This document shows positions 9,054 to 16,527 of a stretch of 64,000 nt of DNA, piece by piece. The DNA comes from Actinomadura sp. WMMA1423 (GTDB taxonomy: Bacteria; Actinomycetota; Actinomycetes; Streptosporangiales; Streptosporangiaceae). Numbering within the stretch: position 1 is the stretch's first letter; every line of letters starts with the position of its first letter. A program made the translations under genes and the position numbers. The stretch covers positions 248,001-312,000 of the forward strand of contig NZ_CP041244.1 of NCBI RefSeq assembly GCF_006547145.1, written 5' to 3'. The notes under the pieces are model-generated. The model made no database searches. It saw only the letters and a program-made list of their open reading frames with translations, and had not been told where the DNA came from.

Positions 9054-9085
9054 GCGCCCCCGCGGAACGCGTTCCGCGGGGGCGC
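9054..9085. terminator. Perfect 32-bp palindrome between gvpA and the LEA-like gene
   Basis: Every base pairs across the centre between 9069 and 9070; the core is CGGAACGCGTTCCG flanked by GCGCCCCCG and its complement. It starts about 42 bases past the stop codon of the leftward LEA-like gene and lies upstream of the gvp promoter. The simplest reading is a transcription terminator without a U-tract, as is common in actinomycetes. A protein-binding palindrome is the alternative. There is no loop, so a cruciform or dimer-binding role is possible. Confidence 0.55.
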
Positions 9086-9127
9086 CGCCCGCCTTCGGCG
9101 AGGTTGACCCGGTGGGCCGGGGGCGAG

Positions 9128-9499
9128 TCAGCGTCTGCGGGCGGTCAGGCGCCCGACGACGATCCCGGCGACGGCCGCTCCCGCCACCGGCACCGCGCGC
9201 AGGAACCGGCCCAGCGTGACGAGCTTGGCCAGTCCCGCCACGCGGCCGGGCAGCGCGGCGACCTGGCCTCCGACCTGCGCCACTCCGGTCCCGGCGGTCT
9301 TCGCCGCTCCCTGCGCGGTGTCCTTGGCGCCCTTGGCGGTGCTCGTCGCACCGTCCTTGGCGGTGTCGGTCGCGCCCTTCGCGGTGTTCTTGGCTCCCGA
9401 GCCGGCGGACTCGGCGGTGCCGGCCGCCGCGCCCGCGGCCCGGCTGACGTTCTTGCTCGCTTGTCCGGCCCCGTTGCCCGGGACCGAGGGGGTCTCCAT
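9128..9499 (-). CDS. LEA-like alanine-rich repeat protein with C-terminal membrane-type segment
   Basis: 123 residues from the ATG at 9499, chosen for the GGAAGG site 7 bases upstream. Residues of roughly the 35-75 range are a run of degenerate 7- to 11-residue repeats built from AKGATDTAKDGAT-like units, the composition of late-embryogenesis-abundant or CsbD-like stress proteins. They are followed by a hydrophobic segment (FLRAVPVAGAAVAGIVVGRL) ending in TARRR, which could insert in the membrane or associate with the vesicle shell. No exact family is recognised. It lies upstream of gvpA in the same direction and has its own SigB-type promoter. It may be a desiccation or osmotic stress protein, or a gas-vesicle-associated protein. 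Confidence 0.7.
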   Translation of the reverse strand: METPSVPGNGAGQASKNVSRAAGAAAGTAESAGSGAKNTAKGATDTAKDGATSTAKGAKDTAQGAAKTAGTGVAQVGGQVAALPGRVAGLAKLVTLGRFLRAVPVAGAAVAGIVVGRLTARRR

Positions 9500-9604
9500 C
9501 TTCCGTCCTTCCATCAGGGGGATCTGCTTGCGCGCCGGTGTCCGGCCGCCGCGCGGCCGCACCCTCACCGGCGTGGAAAGCGTGCTGTTCGGCCTGTAAG
9601 CGGC

Positions 9605-9628
9605 CTACCCCACCCGGGCATTGCAAAC
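9605..9628 (-). promoter_or_regulatory. SigB-type stress promoter of the LEA-like gene
   Basis: Minus strand: GTTT (9625-9628), 14 bases, GGGTAG (9605-9610). Five of the six -10 bases and the whole -35 match the general stress consensus, with the same spacing as at the gvp promoter. Predicted leader about 100 bases. Confidence 0.55.
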
Positions 9629-9685
9629 ATTTCGGGCATCCGGCTGGCGCGCCGGGACCGGCCGCGGCCACCCGCCCGGGCGGAC

Positions 9686-9709
9686 GGTTGGAACCGTCGC
9701 TCCGGGTAT
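9686..9709 (+). promoter_or_regulatory. SigB-type stress promoter of the mrp operon
   Basis: Plus strand: GGTT (9686-9689), 14 bases, GGGTAT (9704-9709), a full match to GNNT-N14-GGGTAY. The expected transcription start falls within a few bases of the mrpE ATG at 9719, so the message would be leaderless or nearly so. Confidence 0.55.
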
Positions 9710-9718
9710 GCGAAGGCC

Positions 9719-10339
9719 ATGCCACCCGATGAGCCGCCGGGCGCGCCCGCCCCGCCGCCGCGCCCCGGCCCCGCCCGGCGCGCGGCCGAGCCGCTGGCCT
9801 GGTGGACGGCGCTGCTGGCGGTCTACCTGGCGCTGGTGTCGGCCATCTCCCCCACCGAGATCGCCGTCGGGTCGCTCGCCGCGGCCGCGTGCGCCGCCGC
9901 CGCGGTCGCCGCGCGCCGGGACCTGCTCACCGCCGGCCCCCGCCGCGGCCCGTCCGCGGGCGGGCGCGTCCGGCCCGCCCGGCTCCTGCCGCCCCTGGCG
10001 CGGCTGCCCGCCCAGATCCTCTCCGACACCGCCCGCATCACCCTGCGCGGCGCGTCCGGCGGGTACTGGGCGCCGCTGTCCGTGGCGCCCGGCCCCGCCG
10101 ACCGCGGCACCGCGACGCTGCTGGTGTCGACCTCCCCCGGCACCTGGGTCGGCCGCGTCGACCCGGGCCGCGGGCTGCTGCGCGTGCACCGCCTGACCGG
10201 CCCGTCCCCGTTCGAGCGGAGCCTGCGCCGCGCCGGGCTCATCGACGCCCCCGGACCCTCCCGCACGCGCGGCGCCGCCCCGCCGCGCGGCGCCGCCCCG
10301 CCGCGCGGTGACGGCACGCACGAGGAGGGGCCGCCATGA
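9719..10339 (+). CDS. mrpE: Mrp antiporter subunit E
   Basis: 206 residues; start at MPPDEPPG. The MrpE/MnhE pattern is visible: a hydrophobic pair of helices (WWTALLAVYLALVSAI...), then ARLPAQILSDTARITL and the soluble part GTATLLVSTSPGTWVGRVD...LRVHRLTGPSPFE. The C-terminus holds a tandem GAAPPR repeat that is not part of the family. MrpE belongs to the hetero-oligomeric Na+(K+)/H+ antiporter, where it is a small membrane subunit needed for complex assembly. First gene of a seven-gene operon; it overlaps mrpF by four bases. Confidence 0.88.
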   Translation: MPPDEPPGAPAPPPRPGPARRAAEPLAWWTALLAVYLALVSAISPTEIAVGSLAAAACAAAAVAARRDLLTAGPRRGPSAGGRVRPARLLPPLARLPAQILSDTARITLRGASGGYWAPLSVAPGPADRGTATLLVSTSPGTWVGRVDPGRGLLRVHRLTGPSPFERSLRRAGLIDAPGPSRTRGAAPPRGAAPPRGDGTHEEGPP

Positions 10340-10602
10340 AGGCCGACGCCCTCGGCACCGCCGTGCCCGCCCTGGCCCTCATCGCCGGCGCGCTGCTGCC
10401 GGCACTGCTGTCCACCCTGCGGGGACCGCCCGCCGGGCGGCTGGCCGGGCTGATCGCCACCGGCCCGCTGGCGGCCCTCGCGCTGGTGCTGCTGGCCGCC
10501 GCCTACCGGCGGCCCGCCTACCTCGACGTCGCCCTGGTGCTGGCGCTGCTGTCGTTCGCCGGGTCGCTGGTGTTCGCCCGCTTCCTCAGCCGGACCCTGT
10601 GA
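10336..10602 (+). CDS. mrpF: Mrp antiporter subunit F
   Basis: 88 residues with three hydrophobic helices and the MrpF end motif YLDVALVLALLSFAGSLVFARFL. It is a small membrane subunit of the Mrp complex. ATGA overlap with mrpE and a short gap before mrpG indicate operon expression. Confidence 0.88.
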   Translation: MKADALGTAVPALALIAGALLPALLSTLRGPPAGRLAGLIATGPLAALALVLLAAAYRRPAYLDVALVLALLSFAGSLVFARFLSRTL

Positions 10603-10614
10603 AAGGGGGCCCCG

Positions 10615-10908
10615 ATGAGCCTGGACCTGCTCGCCGACGTACTGACCTGGGCCGGAGCCGCCGTCGCCGTCGCCGCCGGGCTGCGGCTGCCCCTCACCCG
10701 CGGAGCCGCCGCCCGCCTGCACGCCGCCGCGCCCGTCACGGTCCTGGCCGCGCCGCTGCTGATCGCCGGGCTGGCGCTGCGGCCCTGGTCGTCCTGGCAC
10801 GACGTCGCCAAGCTCGCCGTCATCGCCGTCCTGCTCGCCGCGACCGGGCCCGCCACGGTCGCCACCGCCGGGCAGGCCGTCGAGCGCGCCGCCGGCCGAA
10901 GGGAGTGA
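10615..10908 (+). CDS. mrpG: Mrp antiporter subunit G
   Basis: 97 residues, three predicted helices. The pattern VLTWAGAAVAVAAGLRL, then ARLHAAAPVTVLAAPLLI, and WHDVAKLAVIAVLL matches MnhG/MrpG, in which the conserved R-HA segment follows helix one. A strong site (AAGGGGG) lies 5 bases before the ATG. Small membrane subunit of the antiporter complex. Confidence 0.87.
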   Translation: MSLDLLADVLTWAGAAVAVAAGLRLPLTRGAAARLHAAAPVTVLAAPLLIAGLALRPWSSWHDVAKLAVIAVLLAATGPATVATAGQAVERAAGRRE

Positions 10909-10915
10909 ACGCGCC

Positions 10916-11347
10916 GTGACACCCGCCCTCGCCCCCCTTGCAGCGCACACGGCCGCGCCCGTTTCCGGCGCGGGCGGCTCGGCGGCGCTGGACCCCTTGT
11001 CGGGGCCGCTCGCCGACGCCCTCATCGCCGCCGCGCTCGCACTGGCCGTGCTCATGGCCACCGCCGTCGTGCTGACCCGCGACACCGTCCGCCAGGCGAT
11101 CGTACTGTCGGGCTACGGGATGGTCCTCGGCCTGCTGTTCCTCATCCTCCAGGCGCCCGACGTCGCCATGTCCCAGATCGGCGTCGGGACCGTCCTGCTG
11201 CCGCTCATGGTCGTGCTGGCCCTGCACGCCACCCGCCGCCACCGCGACACCGGCGACGGGCCGCCCGCCCCCGCCAAGGACGGCGCCCGACGCGCACAGG
11301 ACGGTCCAGGCGGGCCCGGGCGCGGCGGGCGGGAGGCGCCCCGGTGA
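10916..11347 (+). CDS. MbhD-like (DUF4040) subunit of the Mrp antiporter
   Basis: 143 residues from GTG at 10916. Three helices with the DUF4040 signature VVLTRDTVRQAIVLSGYGM...LLFLILQAPDVAMSQIGVG, corresponding to a C-terminal piece of the large MrpA protein and to the stand-alone MbhD of membrane-bound hydrogenases. The C-terminal 40 residues are hydrophilic and repetitive. No gene for the large NuoL-like N-terminal domain of MrpA is in the operon, so this cluster is of the split-subunit type. It overlaps the next gene by four bases. Confidence 0.8.
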   Translation: MTPALAPLAAHTAAPVSGAGGSAALDPLSGPLADALIAAALALAVLMATAVVLTRDTVRQAIVLSGYGMVLGLLFLILQAPDVAMSQIGVGTVLLPLMVVLALHATRRHRDTGDGPPAPAKDGARRAQDGPGGPGRGGREAPR

Positions 11348-12066
11348 GGCCCCGCACCCGCGTCCCGCTGTTCGCCGCCGGCGCCGCCGGGACCGCCGCC
11401 CTGTTCACCGCCGGGGCGCTCGGCCTGCCCACGTTCGGCGGATCCCTGCACCCCTACGCCGACCGCGCCGTCCACCAGGCCGTGCGGCGCGGCACCCCCA
11501 ACGCCGTCTCCTCCGTCAACTTCGACCAGCGCGCCTTCGACACCCTCGGCGAGGAGCTCATCCTGCTGTCGGCGGCGGTCGCCGCCGTGGCGCTGCTGCG
11601 CGTCGTGCGCACCGAGGAGGAGCGCGACGGCGCCGCCCTGCGGCACGGCCCCGCCGAGGTGTCCGACGCGCTGCGCGTCGTCGGGGCCCTCCTGCTGCCC
11701 CTCACCCTGCTCACCGGCGCCTACATCGTCGCGCACGGCGCCCAGTCCCCCGGCGGCGGCTTCCAGGGCGGCGTCGTCCTCGGCACCGCGATCCACCTGC
11801 TCTACCTGGCCGGCGACTACCCCGCCCTGCAGCGGCTGCGGCCCATCCCGGTGTTCGAGTCCGCCGAGGCCGTCGCCGCCGCCGCGTTCGCCCTGCTCGC
11901 CCTGGCCGCCGCCGGCGCCCCGCCCGGCGACCGGATCCCCGCCCTCAACACCGCCGTCGGGATCGAGGTCGGCTGCGCCATGGTCCTGCTGCTCGGCCGC
12001 TTCTTCGAACAGGCGCTCCTGGTCCGCGAGCCCCGCGCGGCCGGCGACCCGAGGGAGCCCTCGTGA
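11344..12066 (+). CDS. mrpB: MbhE-MnhB fusion subunit of the Mrp antiporter
   Basis: 240 residues in two parts. The first 90 carry the MbhE motif NAVSSVNFDQRAFDTLGEELILLSAA (quoted in two pieces in the family as VNF-D-RAFDTLGE). Residues of about 105 onward are an MnhB/MrpB domain with LLLPLTLLTGAYIVAHG and the glycine motif SPGGGFQGGVVLG. In many Mrp operons the first part is the end of MrpA; here it is fused to MrpB. Membrane subunit of the cation/proton antiporter. Coupled by four-base overlaps on both sides. Confidence 0.82.
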   Translation: MRPRTRVPLFAAGAAGTAALFTAGALGLPTFGGSLHPYADRAVHQAVRRGTPNAVSSVNFDQRAFDTLGEELILLSAAVAAVALLRVVRTEEERDGAALRHGPAEVSDALRVVGALLLPLTLLTGAYIVAHGAQSPGGGFQGGVVLGTAIHLLYLAGDYPALQRLRPIPVFESAEAVAAAAFALLALAAAGAPPGDRIPALNTAVGIEVGCAMVLLLGRFFEQALLVREPRAAGDPREPS

Positions 12067-12416
12067 GCGCCGCCCCCTACCTCGCCGCCGGATGGATCAT
12101 CCTCGTCGGCATCTACGGCATCGTCACCAGCCGCGACCTCGTGCACGCCGTGGTCTGCCTGTCGGTCACCCAGTCCGGCACCTACGTGCTGCTGCTGGCC
12201 ATCGGCTACCGGTCCGGCGCCACCGCCCCGGTGTTCTCCGACCGGCCGCCGCCCCCCGCCGGCGGGCCCGTCACCGACCCCGTCGTGCAGGCCATGGCCC
12301 TCACCGACATCGTCGTCGGCGCCACCGTCACCGCCCTGCTGCTCGCCCTGGCCGTCCAGGTCGCCAAGCGGCGCGGCACCCTGGACCCCGGCGCCCTGCG
12401 CTCCCTCGAGAAGTGA
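12063..12416 (+). CDS. mrpC: Mrp antiporter subunit C
   Basis: 117 residues, NuoK-like, three helices: GWIILVGIYGIVTSRDLVHAV, then SVTQSGTYVLLLAIGY, then DPVVQAMALTDIVVGATVTALL. The last pattern is diagnostic of MrpC/MnhC and contains the conserved acidic residue of helix three. Translationally coupled (GTGA overlap) to mrpD. Confidence 0.88.
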   Translation: MSAAPYLAAGWIILVGIYGIVTSRDLVHAVVCLSVTQSGTYVLLLAIGYRSGATAPVFSDRPPPPAGGPVTDPVVQAMALTDIVVGATVTALLLALAVQVAKRRGTLDPGALRSLEK

Positions 12417-14248
12417 TCCTCCAGGCCACCGTCGCGCTGCCCGTCCTGGTCGCCGCCCTGCTCGCCGCCGCCGGACGGTGGCTGCCGCGCCCGGCCGTCG
12501 ACACCGCCGCCCTGGCCACCGCCGCCGCCGTCACCGCCCTGACCGCGCTCACCCTCGCCCGCGCGCCCCGCCGCCCCCAGGTCACCTGGCTCGGCGGCTG
12601 GGGCCCGGGCACCGGCGTCGGGATCCCCCTGGCCGCCGACCCCCTCGCCGCCGCGCTCGCCCTCCTCGCCGCCGTCCTCACCCTGGCCGCGCTGGCGTTC
12701 TCCTGGCGGTACTTCACCGAGATCCAGGCGATCTTCCACGCCCTCATCCTGGTGTTCCTGGCCTCCATGTGCGCGTTCGTCTACACCGGCGACCTGTTCG
12801 ACGCCTTCGTGTTCTTCGAGCTCATGAGCGTCGTCGCGTTCGCGCTCACCGGCTACCGCTCCGAGGAGCCCTCCACCGTCCACGGCGCCCTCAACTTCGG
12901 CATCGTCCAGTCCCTGGGCGCCTACCTCACCCTCGCCGGCATCGCCCTGGTCTACGGCCGCACCGGGCAGCTCGGCCTGGCCGCCATCGGAGTCCACCTC
13001 GCCGGCCGCCCGGGCGCCCTGGTCACCGCCGCGTTCGTGCTCATCTGCACCGGCTACCTGGTCAAGGCCGCCGCCGTCCCCTTCCACTTCTGGCTCGCCG
13101 ACGCCCACGCCGTCGCCCCCACCCCCGTCTGCGTCCTGTTCTCCGGAGCCATGGTCGAACTCGGCGTGTACGGGGTCGCGCGGACCTACTGGGCCGTGTT
13201 CGCCGGGCTCGTCCCGCTGCGCGCCGTCGCCGTCCTCGGCGCCGCCGCCGCGCTGCTCGGCGCCGCCATGTGCGTCCTGCAGCACCACATCAAGCGGCTG
13301 CTGGCCTACTCCACCATCAGCCACGCCGGGCTGCTGCTGATCGGCGTCGCCGCCGGTACGCCCGGCGCGCTGTCGGGCACCGCCTACTACCTGGCCGGGC
13401 ACGCCGGGGTGAAGGGCGCGCTGTTCCTGGCCGCCGGGGCGCTGCTCAACCGGCACCGCAGCGTCGACGCCCGCGACCTGCGCGGACGGGGCCGCGGCAT
13501 GCCGATCACCGGCGCCGTCTTCCTCGTCGGCGCGCTGTGCCTGGCCGGGCTCCCCCCGTCCGGGCTGTTCGCCGGGCACTCGGTCACCGAGCACGCCGTC
13601 CTGGAGCGCGGCTGGTGGTGGTTCACGCCCCTGTCCATCGCCGCGTCCGCCGTCACCGCCGGCGCCGTCCTGCGGGTGTGGCTCGTGGTGTGGCGCGGCA
13701 GGTCCCTGCCCGGCGAGCCCGGCGCCGGGGCGGGCGCCGGCGCGCGAGGGGAGCGCGAGGGGCCCGAGACGCCCTTCACCCTCCGCTCCATCCCCTGGAT
13801 CATGGTGGCCCCCGCCGTCGCGCTGCTGGCCGCGGGGCTGGCGACCGGGCTGCTGCCGGGCGGCCCCGTCGCCGACGCCGCCGCGGTGTTCGCCGACCGC
13901 GGCGCCTACGCCGCCCTCGTCCTGGACGGCAGGATCACCCACCCGCACACGCCGCCCGCCGAGCCCTGGACTGCCGCCGGCCTGGCCGGCGCGGCGGTCA
14001 CACTGCTGCTCGCCCTGGCCGTCGCCGCCGGCGGCGTCCGCCGCACCGCCCCGACCCGCGCGGCCGCCCCGGCCCGTGCGACGGCCCCGGCCGCCGCGCG
14101 CGCCGCCCTGGGACGGGCGGCCCTGCGACGCGCCACCGGCGCCGCCACCCGCCGCCTGCACGACCTGCACTCGGGCGACGTCAGCGACTACGCCGCCTGG
14201 CTCACCGCGGGCGTCGCCGTCCTGGCCCTGCTCACCGCACGCTTCTGA
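12413..14248 (+). CDS. mrpD: Mrp antiporter subunit D (NuoN/NuoL-like proton channel subunit)
   Basis: 611 residues from the GTG at 12413 that overlaps the mrpC stop. The antiporter-like core holds FFELMSVVAFALTGYR with the conserved Glu, a lysine helix (GYLVKAAAVPFHFWLADAH), HHIKRLLAYSTISHAGLL and HAGVKGALFLAAGALL, all conserved in MrpD, NuoM and NuoN. It is the ion-translocating subunit of the complex. The C-terminal 100 residues are an Ala/Arg-rich extension followed by a final helix. Last gene of the operon. Confidence 0.9.
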   Translation: MILQATVALPVLVAALLAAAGRWLPRPAVDTAALATAAAVTALTALTLARAPRRPQVTWLGGWGPGTGVGIPLAADPLAAALALLAAVLTLAALAFSWRYFTEIQAIFHALILVFLASMCAFVYTGDLFDAFVFFELMSVVAFALTGYRSEEPSTVHGALNFGIVQSLGAYLTLAGIALVYGRTGQLGLAAIGVHLAGRPGALVTAAFVLICTGYLVKAAAVPFHFWLADAHAVAPTPVCVLFSGAMVELGVYGVARTYWAVFAGLVPLRAVAVLGAAAALLGAAMCVLQHHIKRLLAYSTISHAGLLLIGVAAGTPGALSGTAYYLAGHAGVKGALFLAAGALLNRHRSVDARDLRGRGRGMPITGAVFLVGALCLAGLPPSGLFAGHSVTEHAVLERGWWWFTPLSIAASAVTAGAVLRVWLVVWRGRSLPGEPGAGAGAGARGEREGPETPFTLRSIPWIMVAPAVALLAAGLATGLLPGGPVADAAAVFADRGAYAALVLDGRITHPHTPPAEPWTAAGLAGAAVTLLLALAVAAGGVRRTAPTRAAAPARATAPAAARAALGRAALRRATGAATRRLHDLHSGDVSDYAAWLTAGVAVLALLTARF

Positions 14249-14282
14249 CACCCGCCACCCGGACCCGGACCCAGCGGCGCCG

Positions 14283-14942
14283 TCAGATGCTCCAGAGGCG
14301 GCGCTTGCGGTAGCGGGGCTCCCACGTCACCCGGTTCAGCTCCCGCAGCGGCTTGGGCAGCGCCGTCAGGAACCGGCTGCGCTCCACCGGCCCGATTCCG
14401 TCCACCACCCACGGGACGAACAGCGGCGTGCCCGCCTCGCAGCGGCCCCGGGCCTCGGCCGCCAGCGCCACCCACTCCGCCTCGGCCAGCACCGACCGCG
14501 CCAGCGGCAGCGCGCTCGCCTCCTCGTGCCGCAGGTGCCGCTCCAGCGCCTCACTCAGCTCGCGCACCGCGGCGCGCAGGTCGCCGCCCGCGCCCGCATC
14601 GCCCGCGCCCGTGTCGCCCATGGCCGCGTCGACCCGGGCGATCAGCGGAGCCAGGCGCGCGTGGTCGGAGCGCAGCTCCTCCAGCACCGCCCGCTCCGCG
14701 CGGTGCCCCCGCACCGCGCGCTCCACCCGCGGCCACAGCCACCCGTCCTCCAGCTCCTGGTGCAGCCGGATCTGCTCCTTGAGGTTCTCCCAGCCCGCGC
14801 GCACGTGCGACGCCTGCCCCTTGCCCGCCGCCGCGGCCGCCGCGAGCCGGTCCAGATCCCGGCGGAACGCGTGGTGGGCGGCGTACAGGAGGGTGTGCCA
14901 GGCCGTGTCGCGCGGCTGGACCGCGAAGGTCTCCATACCCAT
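14283..14942 (-). CDS. Hemerythrin HHE-domain protein
   Basis: About 219 residues starting MGMETF, chosen because a GAGG site lies 6 bases upstream of the ATG at 14942. Metal-ligand-like positions typical of HHE domains are visible in order: AAHHAFRRDLD, IRLHQELEDGWLWP, LRSDHARLAPLI and ERHLRHEEASALPLA. Such proteins bind a di-iron centre and sense or store oxygen, or handle nitric oxide and iron. The C-terminal third, PLFVPWVVDGIGP onward, is shared by a subset of actinomycete HHE proteins. It converges on mrpD with a 34-base gap. Confidence 0.83.
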   Translation of the reverse strand: MGMETFAVQPRDTAWHTLLYAAHHAFRRDLDRLAAAAAAGKGQASHVRAGWENLKEQIRLHQELEDGWLWPRVERAVRGHRAERAVLEELRSDHARLAPLIARVDAAMGDTGAGDAGAGGDLRAAVRELSEALERHLRHEEASALPLARSVLAEAEWVALAAEARGRCEAGTPLFVPWVVDGIGPVERSRFLTALPKPLRELNRVTWEPRYRKRRLWSI

Positions 14943-15041
14943 ATGAGGCCTCAGACGGCCCCCGATGTGACGCGCCAGGCCCCGCGAGAGGCGCACATCA
15001 CACCCCGCCCGAGCCCGCAACGCCCGCGCGGCCCCGCAGCG

Positions 15042-15863
15042 TCACGACCCGCCCGCGGCGAGCAGGTCCAGCGCCGCGCGGGTGAACGCGCGGACCCGGG
15101 CCGTCTCGGCCCCCGCACGCCACGCCAGGCCCCACTCCAGCGGCTCCCCGTCGTCGATCGGGACGTAGGCGACGTCGGGCCGCGCGTGGTAGCGGCGGGT
15201 GTGCGCGCCCACGCACACCACCCCCTCGCCCGCGCCCACGAGCGTGAGCAGCTCCGCCGTCGTCGCCCCGGGATCGGCGGACAGCACGTTCACCCGCGCC
15301 AGGTCCGCCCGCGGCACCGACGCGCGCCGCGCGAACGGGTGCCCGGACGGGACGGCCAGCATCCGCGCCTCCCGCACCAGCACCGGCCCCGCCGCCACCC
15401 CCGGGCAATCGAGCGGTAGCACCGCCAGGCACACCTCGGCCTCGCCGTCGCGCAGCCACGAGGCGATCTGCCCGGGCCGCGCCTCCCGCAGCACCACCCG
15501 GCAGCCCGGCTCGCGCGACCGCAGGAGCCTGGCCGCGCCCGCCAGCAGCTGACCCGCCGCGGCGTCGGTGAACGCGGCCGTCAGCGTCCCGGTAACACCC
15601 CGGCCCTCCTGCACGGCCCGCTCCATCGCCGCGCCGATCCGCTCCCACGCCGGGCCGAGCTCGCCGGCCAGCCGCCGTCCCGCCGGGGTCGGCTCCACGC
15701 GCCGGGACGTCCGGTCGAACAGCCGCGTCCCGACACGGCGCTCCAGGCCCCGGATCGTCTGGCTGACCCGCGCCGTCGACACGCCGAGGCGCCGGGCCGT
15801 CCGGCCGAAGTGCAGCTCCTGCGACAGCACCAGGAACGCCTCGATCTCATGCCGCTCCAGCAC
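15042..15863 (-). CDS. LysR-family transcriptional regulator
   Basis: 273 residues. N-terminal winged helix MLERHEIEAFLVLSQELHFGRTARRLGVS, then VSQTIRGLERRVGTRLFDRTSR, then a periplasmic-binding-like effector domain. It starts about 120 bases from the divergent NTF2-like gene at 15984, the classical LysR arrangement, so that gene is the likely target. The effector is unknown. Confidence 0.88.
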   Translation of the reverse strand: MLERHEIEAFLVLSQELHFGRTARRLGVSTARVSQTIRGLERRVGTRLFDRTSRRVEPTPAGRRLAGELGPAWERIGAAMERAVQEGRGVTGTLTAAFTDAAAGQLLAGAARLLRSREPGCRVVLREARPGQIASWLRDGEAEVCLAVLPLDCPGVAAGPVLVREARMLAVPSGHPFARRASVPRADLARVNVLSADPGATTAELLTLVGAGEGVVCVGAHTRRYHARPDVAYVPIDDGEPLEWGLAWRAGAETARVRAFTRAALDLLAAGGS

Positions 15864-15983
15864 CCCGCGACCCCCGATCGTTAAGCGTGGTTACACGATG
15901 GTTGCACGACGCGGCGTTGATCGCCACGGCGCCCGCCGGAAGGCTGGACGCGTCGCCACCACCGAACCCGCGAGGGAGCAGCC

Positions 15984-16478
15984 GTGTACGTCACCCGCCC
16001 GCACGCCCTGACCGCAGCCGGCGCCGCCGACCTGCGGGACCGGACCGAGGTCATCGACGCGCTCTACCGGTTCGGGCTCGGCCAGGACCTCAAGGACCGC
16101 GCCCTGCTCGCCTCGGCCTTCGCCCCGGACGCCGTGCTGGACTTCCGCCCGGCCGCCTCCGCGTGGGGCGCCGAGCCGCCGCCGATGACCGGCCGCGACA
16201 CGATCGTCGACACGATCCTCGGCGGGTTCGAGGGGCGCGTGCTCACCACCCACCAGGTCACCAACCCCCGCGTCGAGCTCGACGGCGACACCGCCCGGCT
16301 GACCGCGCTGGTGGAGGCCCAGCACCTGCTCACCGCCGACCGGTCCGTCCACGCCCTGCTGAAGAACCTCTACGACGTCGACCTCGTCCGCGCCGGCGAG
16401 GGGCCCGGCTGGGTGATGCGCCGCGTCGTCATCGACAACGTCTGGCTCACCGGCGACCCCGCCGCGATCTTCACCTGA
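15984..16478 (+). CDS. SnoaL/NTF2-like protein (SnoaL_4 type)
   Basis: 164 residues with an NTF2 cone fold pattern: an N-terminal helix (DLRDRTEVIDALYRFGLGQD), the SnoaL_4 segment LLASAFAPDAVLDFRP, then GRDTIVDTILGGF, TTHQVTNPRVELDGDTARLT and a final beta pair. Family members are polyketide cyclases, hydratases or stress proteins, and substrate cannot be predicted. Divergent from the LysR gene and presumably under its control. Confidence 0.78.
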   Translation: MYVTRPHALTAAGAADLRDRTEVIDALYRFGLGQDLKDRALLASAFAPDAVLDFRPAASAWGAEPPPMTGRDTIVDTILGGFEGRVLTTHQVTNPRVELDGDTARLTALVEAQHLLTADRSVHALLKNLYDVDLVRAGEGPGWVMRRVVIDNVWLTGDPAAIFT

Positions 16479-16527
16479 CCCGCCCGACCGCCTCGCCCGC
16501 CCGCGGAGCCGGACCGCCCGGTCCGGT

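Noticed and set aside
10266..10314. GAAPPR tandem repeat at the end of mrpE as a regulatory repeat
   Set aside because: It is an in-frame short codon repeat in a low-complexity C-terminus, probably replication slippage.
12206..14251. A 681-codon minus-strand open frame opposite mrpD
   Set aside because: Gly/Asp/Gln-rich shadow of mrpD; the plus strand encodes clear antiporter motifs.
14935..14958. SigB-type promoter before the hemerythrin gene
   Set aside because: GGGTAT occurs but lies over the start codons and no GNNT is at 14-16 bases, so spacing fails.
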